From the NCBI RefSeq assembly GCF_000026945.1, contig NC_012860.1:744001-808000 (forward strand): DNA of 64,000 nt, given 5' to 3'. Position 1 is the stretch's first letter. Every line of letters starts with the position of its first letter. The stretch comes from Candida dubliniensis CD36. Lineage: Eukaryota; Ascomycota; Pichiomycetes; Serinales; Debaryomycetaceae. This document shows positions 48,134 through 58,428 of the stretch, one piece after another. The position numbers and the translations under genes are program-made. The notes beneath the pieces are model-generated. The model saw nothing but the letters and a program-made list of their open reading frames with translations. It was not told the origin of the DNA and did not search any database.

Positions 48134-51100
48134 AATGATTCAAAGTGTACAAGCTGTAGTAGTTGAATAAATTTGGAATCAAATTTCAGACATTAATTAT
48201 AGTTGGAGGTCGAGAAAAGAAAAAAGAAAAATTAATAAACGCAGTCTCGATATCCAAACAGGGGGCGAAGTAGTTATAAATGTGTGTGTTAGTAGTAGTA
48301 GTAGTAGTAGTGACTTTCGGATAAAGTGTTCGTTTAAACTGTAGTGATGACTTTGGTGTTTATCTTCTCTCTCTCTCTCTTTTTTTTCTTCCAATGAACG
48401 AGATTGGTTTGTTTATTTTTTCTCTTAAAAAAGTGAAATAAATGATTCCTCGGGGTGGTGTTAATTAAATTGTCGCACTCTTTAGATGGTAGGAAAACTT
48501 AATGATTTAATATCAATTATAATATAAGTAAAAAAACAATGATTAAAGGATTGGTTAAACAGTGGAATTTAGAAAAGAAAATGAAAGGAAAGGGAAGGAA
48601 TGAAATGAAATGAATGATTAAACTAATTCAAGAAATTAAAACCGTTTTTATAAAAATTAATAGTTGTTTTCGAAATTTGCTTTGTTTTTGTTCCAAAAAG
48701 GGGGACGTACGCCAGACGGTGAAAATTCAATAAATTGATTTCGTGTTCTGTACTCCATAAGCAAGGATAAGCCCAAAAATCGCCTAAATTCTTCTGAACT
48801 AAAAAGATTTTCCATAAAAAAAAAAAAACAAAACAATACAAAAGAAAAAGACAAATACTTTTGTCTAGTCTTGGAAAAAGTGTATGTGGGTTCTGTTAAT
48901 ACACTTTAGTGGATATGCTTGGTTCTGGCTAGGTAAACCAAGGATTTTGATACATATAAGAGAATGGTGATAACAAGACGTTACAAAATCAATATAGCAC
49001 TAAATATATAAATCTAGACTCGTCTTTACAAATAGTTTTGGTACTAGGAATTCAGTTTATTGTTGGAATTCCTTTGACATTGGTGATTGTATAAAGTGTT
49101 ACGAACAAAAAAAAAAAAACAGTTCAGATTCTATTAGTGTTGGTGTTGGTGGGTGGGTGGTGTGGGCATGGACAAAAGAATTTTTCAAGAAGATATGCAT
49201 ACTCTCTTGAACCTTCATTCACAGAAAAAGGAACAATACAAGCGCATTGCATTTCTGCGAATACTTCAATTGTGTTATTTCTGTGTTTTATGAATTCCCA
49301 ATGTCTTTCCTGTCTTTGTCTTATTTTTCGCAATTGACTAACAATCTGTTTCATGATTTCATTGGATTGTCAATCATTAAATGTGATCTTATTTTGCATT
49401 GACGGAGTACTCTCAAAACCATGAAAAACAAGGAAGAAAAGAAAAGAAGAACAACGATGTCTATTAATGTTGTGATGCATACCATTCCATCAGCTTATCT
49501 TCGGCTATTCTTCTTTGATTGTCTCAAGGGCTTGGGTGACGCTAATAATAATAATTAATAATTAATTAATTAATATTCCTTTATTGCAAAAATTCTTATC
49601 AAAATTACACGAGAGAATAAATTAGACGATAATGAAGAAGAAGAAACCCTCGTTTATGCAAATGATGGAAGAACCCTTTTTAATTAATTTCTTTGCTTTA
49701 AAAAATATATCAATATCATTTTTGTAGAGATAATTGTGGTGTCTGTGATTATAGTATTACCTCCATTATCCAAGTTCCTGTTATTGCAACTACAGCTTTT
49801 TCCTAGATTATATTCCGTTGACTTGTTATGAATCGTTCTATGTAACAAGATCCTAATGAAATGAACACTAAAGTAATTTTTCCAGTTTCCCAATTAGTAC
49901 TATTTCAAAATAAAAAGGTACAGGTACCCATACTACCACCACCATATAGTATTCATGCAACAGTGCCTGAATGTGTGGGATGTTTCGAATTACAATGTTA
50001 TGCGTGTCAATAACTCAAAAAAACTCTAAAAAAAACACTACGAGGAAAGAAGAAGAAACAATAAAAAGCAGGTGGGGAGCAGGGTTTGGATGGAAGGAAA
50101 ACAATACACCAAGGATTAATTACAATAGGACCTGAATTTTAGTTGACGCTGATGGTAATAATAATAATAAGAACCTATATAATCAGAATTCCTTTATAGG
50201 ATTGTTATGACATCATTTTGAATCATTTGTTTTGTTTTTTTAACCCATTTCACAGCAATTTGTAAGAATAAAGACGCGTTTTTTTAAATCGCCAATTTTG
50301 CAATTATAAATATTCAAACGAATACGAGCAATTCGGGTATACCACTTATACAGAAATCAATTAATTTGTTGTTGTTCTATTAACTCCAAAAGCTGCATAT
50401 CAAATGATAATTAGAATTGACTATGGAAGATATCATTAGACGATACAGCTCTTGTTTTCATTGGTAACTCGCTGTTTCAAACATAATTTTTAAGAGAAGA
50501 AGCCTTGTTTAATTGTAGAATACACTTTTTTTTCATATTTTTCTGGCAATTCATTGTAAGCATCCCTGGTTCCTTGTTGTCGTTGTTTATTATGATTAGG
50601 CCTTGCGATAAGCTATTTTGAAAAGTTAAATAATGTGACTCTTAACGATAAGTGTTGCTCAAGCCTTATTTTCTATAATGAAAACAATATATACCGTCTT
50701 TTCTCTTACAATACGTTATTATCAAGTATTCCTGTTGTCATATTGTTGTGGGAACGGATATTTTACAATTGTTCTTTATACTATTCAATGAACTCTTAAC
50801 AGAAACTTTTTTGTTTAAAAATTTTAAGCCAATTTTTACCAAAAAAAAAAGATAACAATCTTTTAATCTCAATCGATATTGATAACTCATTGACTAGTAT
50901 CAAATTGCTTCTTTTCATGAATAAAATTGTCTTTAATAGCAAATTCTAATAAAAAAGACTTGAAGTTTTATTTCTATCAATATATAGACACTCATTCAAA
51001 TAGATTTTTAGAATAATATGCTCGACATGGAGATGCTCATACAATATAAGCACACACATACTTCGAAAATGAATAAAAGGATGCTCCACATCTATTATGA

Positions 51101-51208
51101 AAACACATGTATATATGTATACATATGAAATAAGATATAGAAAGAGGAAACTAAAAATCAGTATTACATATCTTGGATCGATACAATTAGTATCGAATGC
51201 TTGCAATT
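48134..51208. other. Gene-poor 3.1-kb stretch, MSB1 promoter side
   Basis: No supported gene. It has an AGT trinucleotide repeat at about 48290-48312, a CT tract at 48366-48381 and a GT/GGT-rich stretch near 49135-49166. AAT/AATT repeats lie at about 49541-49573 and 50154-50170. Most short frames are AT-driven artefacts. Long intergenic regions upstream of polarity genes in this clade can hold long 5'UTRs and multiple regulator sites, but no specific site is claimed. Confidence 0.5.
48290..48312. repeat. (AGT)n trinucleotide repeat
   Basis: About seven AGT units, 160 bases upstream of the MSB1 start codon. Confidence 0.8.
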
Positions 51209-52987
51209 CTAATGTTCGCATAATGAAAAACTTCTTGTAAATGCACCCTCGTATTCATCACCTTCACCTCTAGCAGATCTTTCTTCCATCAAGGCAACTC
51301 TAGCTTCCTTTGCCTGTGCTAATGTCATTGGCCAAGACGACGAGTTGTCTCCCTTTAAATCTAAAATTTGTTGTTTTAAATTTCCAGGAAACAAATAATC
51401 TAAACTAGAATCATCCCACCATTCTTTTTGTTGAGGTGGAACTTTATCAGTAGTAATGACATTATGATTATATGGATCAACAATGAAAAAACAAAGGATT
51501 TTCCTATGACCAGGCTTGGTTTTATCCTTTAATTCAAAAGGATCAACATGATGTTGAAACATATTGGGGAACACAACAACTCTATCTTCTTTAGCTTCAA
51601 TTCCTCCAATTTCTCTAACCATAACTTCTTCATCTTTTATCCCAAAAATAGTTTCGGTATAAAAGTCATCACCTTGCTCATAACAAGGATCATCAAATCC
51701 GGTTCTAAAAGAAAGTCTTGATTCAGTAATATTCTCAACATCATAATAATACAATACGGTGGCTACAATATCTTCATTGATCGCACCTTCAACATGCCAT
51801 GATCCACCAGCATAAACAGGGTTTTCTGGCGTAAGTTCAATATTTGCCAATTTCACAATAACTTTCAAATTATCAAACATAGTGGCGAGATCAATTGGTT
51901 TATCAAAAACTGGGGCTTGTTCCCATTTAGGAATAAATTCACGAAGATATTTCAGTTTATCTTTTTCAAATGCCTCCATCTTTTCCCAATCATAATCATG
52001 ACCTGTCTCCTCGGCTTCACGTTCCAATTCTGCATCTAATTCTTCACGATCTTTATCATACTCGTCCGTGTAAGCATCACTGCCTCCTGGAATTGGAATA
52101 CGAATAAACTCTTGTGATGCATATCGAGTCAATACACAATTCAAACCAGGAATAGCGGCATTGAAAATATCACCAATTGAATCATACAAATCTTTATATT
52201 TGATAGGATGTAAATTATTGATATAAGAACCAAATTCAAATTTCCCATTAGAATTTTTAGCCACGAGAGCAGGAATCCATTGGAATTTTTTAGATACTCC
52301 AGATGGATCAACACCAGCTTTTGCATGCTCGATTTCTTCTCCATATTTAATAATTTCTAATTGACCATTTTTTAAAACAGGAGTTTTATCATATTGAACA
52401 ATGAATAAAGAAGGATGAACCAAATCAACAACTTGATTGTTGGACCCTGGATGATAATCAAAATCATTCCCAAACGATTCCACTAATTTTTGAGCTCCGT
52501 TGGTGAAACTCTTTTTCAAAGACTCATTGACAGCACCATCTGAGAATACAATTCTGTAATCACAACCAATTTGAAACGTATTTAAATCCTTTTCCACATC
52601 TTCATACCATTGTAATTCCTTAAAGACATAATCAATTATTTGATCTAAATATCTGGTTTTATCTTGACATTGTTGTTTAATCTCCCGTTTCCATTTAGCA
52701 ACAATCTCGTCATTCTTGTATTTAGTCTTCCAATCTGGTTTTTCTCTAATTGAATTAGAGATTTCAACTGTCAACCATTCATCTAGGCATCTTGGTTGAG
52801 GACCAGCGTCAGAAAAGGCTGTCCACCATGGATGTTTAAATGGAGACCCAATTCTTTGAGATTCAGCTCGTCTTCTTCTTTCTTCAACCTCCAATCTTTG
52901 TCTCTCCCAAACCTGACGTTGTTCTGCTAACCGAATCTCTCTTTCCTCTTCCTCAGTTTTTATTAAAGTACTAGTTGGAACTGGCAT
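51209..52987 (-). CDS. DUF4246-family protein, probable 2OG-Fe(II) oxygenase fold
   Basis: The start at 52987 (MPVPTSTLIKTEEEER) gives 592 residues. The frame is open to 53101, but that extra part translates a TA microsatellite. A charged N-terminal helix (about 8-40) precedes the DUF4246 region, which fills the rest (FKHPWWTAFSDAG onward). The C-terminal half carries a likely iron-binding set: GSWHVEG (an HxE pair) and FPNMFQHHVDPFEL (second His), then KPGHRKILCFFIVDP with a possible 2-oxoglutarate-binding Arg. Fungal DUF4246 proteins have no established substrate. The reading as a dioxygenase is inference from motif order. It is tandem with MNS1. Confidence 0.78.
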   Translation of the reverse strand: MPVPTSTLIKTEEEEREIRLAEQRQVWERQRLEVEERRRRAESQRIGSPFKHPWWTAFSDAGPQPRCLDEWLTVEISNSIREKPDWKTKYKNDEIVAKWKREIKQQCQDKTRYLDQIIDYVFKELQWYEDVEKDLNTFQIGCDYRIVFSDGAVNESLKKSFTNGAQKLVESFGNDFDYHPGSNNQVVDLVHPSLFIVQYDKTPVLKNGQLEIIKYGEEIEHAKAGVDPSGVSKKFQWIPALVAKNSNGKFEFGSYINNLHPIKYKDLYDSIGDIFNAAIPGLNCVLTRYASQEFIRIPIPGGSDAYTDEYDKDREELDAELEREAEETGHDYDWEKMEAFEKDKLKYLREFIPKWEQAPVFDKPIDLATMFDNLKVIVKLANIELTPENPVYAGGSWHVEGAINEDIVATVLYYYDVENITESRLSFRTGFDDPCYEQGDDFYTETIFGIKDEEVMVREIGGIEAKEDRVVVFPNMFQHHVDPFELKDKTKPGHRKILCFFIVDPYNHNVITTDKVPPQQKEWWDDSSLDYLFPGNLKQQILDLKGDNSSSWPMTLAQAKEARVALMEERSARGEGDEYEGAFTRSFSLCEH

Positions 52988-54047
52988 GTTAAATCTTAAA
53001 TAAAAAATACGCGTATCACAGTTTTCAAATTCAGAAAGGCTTAATTTTGGATATACCCTATTGTATATATATATATATATATAAAGAAAATGAAACACCA
53101 ATAGAACAGAAAAGTTTATAAATAATAAAAGGGAAAAAGAAAAATGTTTAAATTCCTTAATTAGTTTGGAGAAGTGTAAAATTCTTCTTCTTCAATAATA
53201 AAAATTACTTATTAACCCTGAATTTAGTAAATGAATGTTTAACTACACGAGTTTTTTAGTGGTTCCTCCACTTTCGTATGATTTTCCCTCCCCCTTTTTC
53301 CCAACTTCCCTCCCTCTCTCTCTCTTACCCAAAATGTTGAACAAATAGAATATCAACGATTATAACAGCAACGTCAACAACGAAATAGTTTACCGACAAA
53401 AAATATATGTACTACTAGTCACTAGTGTACTTTTAGTACATTAGTTATTTCTTGGCTTTATTCATTTCGTTTGTTTGGCATTCAATTTTTTCTTATTTTT
53501 TTTTTTTTTTTTAATTGTCCAACTTGATTTTATTCTTAAATTAGAAAAGACTGATAAAATTTTACACAATACAAAGATATGCCTTTGAGTCATAAGACAA
53601 GGCTATTATTTTCAAAAACAAATGAGAGGAGGAGGAAGAACTTTCATAAAAATCTCGTAAGTGCAAAATCTCGTAAAGTGAAAAAAAAATAAAAAACTGA
53701 CCAATCATTAATAAATAGTCAGACCAAACATTAATTCCGCGTTATGTATACGGTGCTAAATGCTCTTGATTTTTGTTTTTTTTTGTTCCTCATTTGTGCT
53801 GTTAGTGTCGTTAGATTAGTCCTGAGTAAAGAGTATGTTAATTGTGACTTTACACGAGAAGCTATTGCCCACAAAAGAAGAAAAGCAAATTCTGTCATTG
53901 CACGAGTAGTAGCCATATCATTCATAATTTGACAGTTGTTGAAACAAGGGAACGAAAGGGAAAGGTACAAAAATACATGTAATATAATAACAATTTATAA
54001 ACAAGATTGAACAATTTAAAACTACATTATCATAGCCGTTTCGTCAA
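52988..54047. other. Intergenic, promoter of the DUF4246 gene
   Basis: About 1.1 kb. Holds a (TA)n repeat at about 53066-53084, a CT-rich stretch near 53285-53327 and a poly-T run near 53494-53513. Short frames around 53731-53970 on both strands are not supported. Confidence 0.5.
53066..53084. repeat. (TA)n microsatellite upstream of DUF4246 gene
   Basis: About nine TA units, 80 bases before the chosen start codon. It accounts for the artificial Tyr-Ile run in the upstream extension of that frame. Confidence 0.8.
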
Positions 54048-55895
54048 TTACCCAGCAATTTCTTCAATAATCTCTTTAGCTTCTTGATCAGCAGATTTAT
54101 CAACTGGTTGAGCTTCCGGAAGATGACTTTTATCAATAACTTTTGATTCTCTCATTTGTGCCTTTTCATTCTCATCAATCTTTCTTCTCCAACCAGTTTT
54201 AAAATAATCATTAGTATCAAATCTAGGGAATGGATGTGCTTCAGTGTTAAAGACATATTCAGTTAATGGAATCTTATTGTTATCATCAAACAAAAGATAC
54301 AAATATTTCAAAGTTTCTGCCCACCAGAATGATTCAGTATTATCTTTAAATTTAGGTAAACCATTGGAGTCTAATGAAGTGACATCGGAAAGTGAGGCAA
54401 AAGAAACTTCACCTTCTGAATTAACAACCTTAGTGTATTTGATGAAATTTTGGAAAATCTCATATCCCATTTCACGATATTTGACATTACCAGTTAATCT
54501 ATAAAGATAAAACAACGATTCAACCGTTTCAGGACGTTGCAAATTATGTCTGTCCATAGGTTTAATAGTAAAATCTTTAGATTTTGAAGTGTCTTCATTA
54601 AAAACAACAATTTCTGGTGACAATCCAGTTGGTGTAACATCGTGGTACATTTTATAACAAGTATAAGTCAACTCTTCACCAAGTTTAAAGTCGGCTTCCC
54701 TTTCCTCATTCCACGATTTTAAGCTTTGGGCTTCATTTAATGTCAACCCTCCAGTAGCACCAAGAGCTAACAATCCACCGTAAAAACAAACTAAATGATC
54801 CATCTTGGTTGAAAGCCTACCACCAATTCCATTATCTAATTCACCAACAAATGTCAATCCCGAAGGATAAGAATCACTAACAAGATGTTTCTTAACACCT
54901 TCAACCGATTCACGATACATATCCCAATACACAAGCTCTTGCTTATTTGTTTGCAAGTATTGCTTCAACAAATATTCATAATAAGAATCTCCACGTGATC
55001 CCAATCTGATCAAATGACCTTGATATTTACCAGTGTCAGGGTTGACGTAAATTGGCACCAAGCCATCTTGAGGTTTATTACTTTCCAAAACTTGCATTAC
55101 TTTTTCTGCCAAATTCCACCACAAAATTTCTCCTGTCAATTTGGACAAATACTTCATTTCCAATTGAACAGTCGCAGCTTCAGCAGTAGATGATGCACCA
55201 TTATCAACATGATTCTTTATACCTTTGCCTGATTTCAAATTGACCGACAGATATGGTATTCCTGATGGACTATCATAGGCACCATGTAATGCATTTGCTA
55301 ATTGTACTGCTTTATCTAAATAGACATCGTCATTGCTAAAATGATAGGCTGATAATAACCCACCAAGCATTCTAATGGTGGTTTCGAATGTGTTAACATT
55401 ATAATCAAAGGTGTAATCCAAATCATTCTTGATCCAATCTCTAGCTCGACTAACTTCTTCAGGACAATCCATAATCATCAAAGTGTCCAAAGAATCTACA
55501 ATCATCCATCCCAATGGTTTTGGACCCATATTTTCTCCTTCTTGTTTAATTGGATGATAAACATCATAACCCCACCCATACTTTTCATAAGTATGCCATG
55601 AATCCAACATGGCTTGACGTACTTCCAGTTGAGCTCTTTCCCATTTCGAGTGACCTGAAAAATCAAACAGGAATTGCCCACCATTCGATGCTAAATGGTA
55701 AACTGCATATAATACTAAAGACAACATAAAACCTTTCAATAGCATGAGAATACGTTTCTTATTTCTTGAAGTGTGAGCTGGATGAAATGCTGGTACTTTG
55801 TCTTTGTAGAATAATGGTAATGCTCCTCCTGCTGGTTTGTCTTTATATGTATTATTGCCTTTTGATATATTACTTATACCAAATGAAAAAGACAT
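54048..55895 (-). CDS. MNS1: Class I alpha-1,2-mannosidase Mns1 (GH47)
   Basis: A 615-residue type II membrane protein. A cytosolic tail of about 48 residues precedes one membrane helix (about 51-68, MLLKGFMLSLVLYAVYHLA). The rest is the GH47 catalytic domain, with DSLDTLMIMD, TFETTIRMLGGLLSAYHFS, GSRGDSYYEYLLKQYL, RPETVESLFYLYRLTG, ESFWWAETLKYLYLLF and NTEAHPF, whose Thr holds the catalytic calcium. It trims Man9 N-glycans in the ER/Golgi. C. albicans MNS1 was reported as 565 residues (by recall), which equals a start at Met51 (55745). The longer form is chosen because the tail is balanced and gives normal type II topology. Divergent from WAR1, as in C. albicans. Confidence 0.93.
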   Translation of the reverse strand: MSFSFGISNISKGNNTYKDKPAGGALPLFYKDKVPAFHPAHTSRNKKRILMLLKGFMLSLVLYAVYHLASNGGQFLFDFSGHSKWERAQLEVRQAMLDSWHTYEKYGWGYDVYHPIKQEGENMGPKPLGWMIVDSLDTLMIMDCPEEVSRARDWIKNDLDYTFDYNVNTFETTIRMLGGLLSAYHFSNDDVYLDKAVQLANALHGAYDSPSGIPYLSVNLKSGKGIKNHVDNGASSTAEAATVQLEMKYLSKLTGEILWWNLAEKVMQVLESNKPQDGLVPIYVNPDTGKYQGHLIRLGSRGDSYYEYLLKQYLQTNKQELVYWDMYRESVEGVKKHLVSDSYPSGLTFVGELDNGIGGRLSTKMDHLVCFYGGLLALGATGGLTLNEAQSLKSWNEEREADFKLGEELTYTCYKMYHDVTPTGLSPEIVVFNEDTSKSKDFTIKPMDRHNLQRPETVESLFYLYRLTGNVKYREMGYEIFQNFIKYTKVVNSEGEVSFASLSDVTSLDSNGLPKFKDNTESFWWAETLKYLYLLFDDNNKIPLTEYVFNTEAHPFPRFDTNDYFKTGWRRKIDENEKAQMRESKVIDKSHLPEAQPVDKSADQEAKEIIEEIAG

Positions 55896-58428
55896 CCGAA
55901 ATGAAAAAAAAGCAAGACTTAAAAAGTATTAATTATTTGATCTTTTTATATGCAAGTAATAAGAAAAGGTGGATGATGGACTAGTAAGATGTTTTCCTAA
56001 TATCAATCGAATGAAACAGTTAATATGGAATGAAATTCACAAATAGGGAAACAATTAGAATCTAATGATTGTTTGATATTACTAGACAAGGTTGCAACTT
56101 AATGGTTGTGAAGTTGTTTGGTTTCCTTCTTGGAATCTAATCAACTGTATGGTTCTTCCCTGCTTTTTTTTTTTTTGCTATGCAATTGAGATTAAGGAAA
56201 CTGAAGTAATGAAAACAAATTATGTTTAAAATACAACAATTGTTATAACTATAATAATATGGTAGAACCTTTTCAATAATTAGTCTTGATTATTGGAAAA
56301 AAAAACAAAAAGGAGAATTAAAAACGGAGGTGTCCCAATAAAGAAGTTGAAGAATCAAACTGCGTCAACAAAGTATTTTGTCTTACTGCTTCAATTTTGA
56401 ACTCAAAGTTGAAGTTGTGTACCGTGTTCAAAATAAAACAAAACAAAGCAACAATTCAATTGCTGGTTGGCAACAATTACGCGTTTCAAGTTATTTATAT
56501 TGTTTGATTACAACAGATGTACAACAGTACTCTATCAACTGAAAGTTGCAGAGAGTAACTGCATATGTTACTGCCAGGAAGAGATATTGAATTGGTGTAA
56601 TGCAATCAAATACCTCCCAAAAATTGCATATACTTTGCTAAATTTGCGAATGAGAAATATCGGCGGTTCATTTCAAAAGTATCAATGACAACCAAAACTT
56701 GATATAATCTGTTTTAAGTAACCATAATCTCAATTCAGCCCTTGTTAATTGCCTCTGTATAATATGGACCAACCTACCATTATAACAAGTGTAGAAGTTA
56801 ATCTGGTTACACTCGCACGACAATTATCAGATTACATAATCAGAAATAATTAATGAGAATTATTATACTTTGTTTAATAATTAGATTCCTATCAGACCAA
56901 ATCAAACGACTCTTGGTTCTTTTTTTTGGGCTTTTAATAGAATTGTATATTGGAATCACAATTTGGAAGTGTACTTGATGGTTTTCTTTTAGCTCATTTG
57001 TGGATTGGATGGAAGACGTGCCAAATATCAAAAATTTACCGATGACTAACTCATGAATCGGTTCGATTGACAAAACCCCAGAATCACAAAGTCATTCGAC
57101 TGTAGAATGGTTACGAGTAGTAATGGATACTGCCTTACCTGTTGTTTTTTATTCATTCAACTAGCAGGGGAAACTAGAAAACGAAAACTGTTGCGCAATT
57201 TATCTTAATAGACAAGAACCCTTCACATAACTAAACGAAACCAAAGTACACTTTAATACTTGATCATTTTATCAACTACACCGTTTAACTATCAAGTTTG
57301 TGACTACAAGATATGCGCATGAAATAATACTTCACTGAACCACAATCTTACAGGAAAGTAGTATAAATGATATGTATTATTGACAGGGAGTTTTAATTGT
57401 AATGACCAATTGAAAAGACTATTTGAAGTCACAGGCAAATTTCTGAGTCGGAACTGAAAAAAAAAAAGAAAAAAGAAAAACGTTTGGTCTTCACCAAATA
57501 GTTATCGGCTATTTTCCCCTCGGTCTTTCGGTGGTGCTATCTAATGTGCAGTTTTCTGTGTCCTGGTTTTTATAACCGAGATTTGCATCTATTCCCACGG
57601 TATCTACACTTAACAGCCGTTTCAATGTTCCCCATTGCAGAATAATGAAAATACAAAATGCATTGAATATTTCAGAGGTGGAGTTAAAGATAGAATGGGG
57701 GGGGGATGATTACATTCAAGTTAAAGAAATAAACTTATTTCCGTCATCAATTAAATCAATGAAAATCTTTATTGTTCTTTTGTTGTTCGTTTGTTTGTTT
57801 GAGCCTTTCATTTTTATTGTCATCCTCCCCTCCTCCCCTAACTGCAATAATACTAGTAGTTACGATCAATAAGTAAAATCTAATTTGACATTTGATTGTG
57901 TTTCTTTTTTTTTTTTTCCCTCAATTTATGGCTTCTCTCTCTTTTGTTTCTTTTTGTCTTCTTCTTCTTTGTCCATTTTATTCCCGTCCATCTTTCTAAA
58001 TTTTATATCTTCCTTATTTTTTTTTCTTGGACCAATTACATTATACTTTCAATGATCTTGACAATATCTACCAATATCTAGTATCTAATATCTGACTTCA
58101 ATTTTCATTTATAAAGTATTCCTATTTTAACATTATCAACAAGAGGTAGATATCACTGTCGCAACTAGGGTGGGATAATATTACACCTGAAGAATTATAT
58201 TAACCGCCGCTCCCATTTTCTTCCTACCTTGCTCCACACTTTTTGAATACAACAACCACAACGAATACCAAGATATACTCCAATATCAGCAAACATTTGT
58301 TGCTTCAACCATTAGACTTTGAACTAAACTGATTCATTTTAAAATATTATAGATAACCCATAGAACACTTCCAAACAAGGTTCTTTTTGAGAACAAAAAC
58401 AAACACATAGAATAAAACAAGCACGGAG
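55896..58428. other. Long divergent intergenic region, MNS1 and WAR1 promoters
   Basis: About 2.5 kb without a supported gene. It holds a G-run (nine G) near 57697-57705, CT-rich tracts near 57935-57975 and scattered A/T runs. Frames of 60-77 residues here have no recognisable domains. A long upstream region is common for regulators of this clade. Confidence 0.5.

Noticed and set aside
50273..50278. Extra ACGCGT copies (also at 21802, 53008 and 56478)
   Set aside because: About six copies are expected by chance at this base composition, and none precedes a replication gene.
50946..51221. 91-residue minus frame overlapping the end of the DUF4246 gene
   Set aside because: AT-driven Tyr/Ile/Leu composition and overlap with a real coding end.
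57645..57872. 75-residue plus frame with a hydrophobic segment upstream of WAR1
   Set aside because: No family, runs through G and CT tracts, likely part of the WAR1 leader or promoter.
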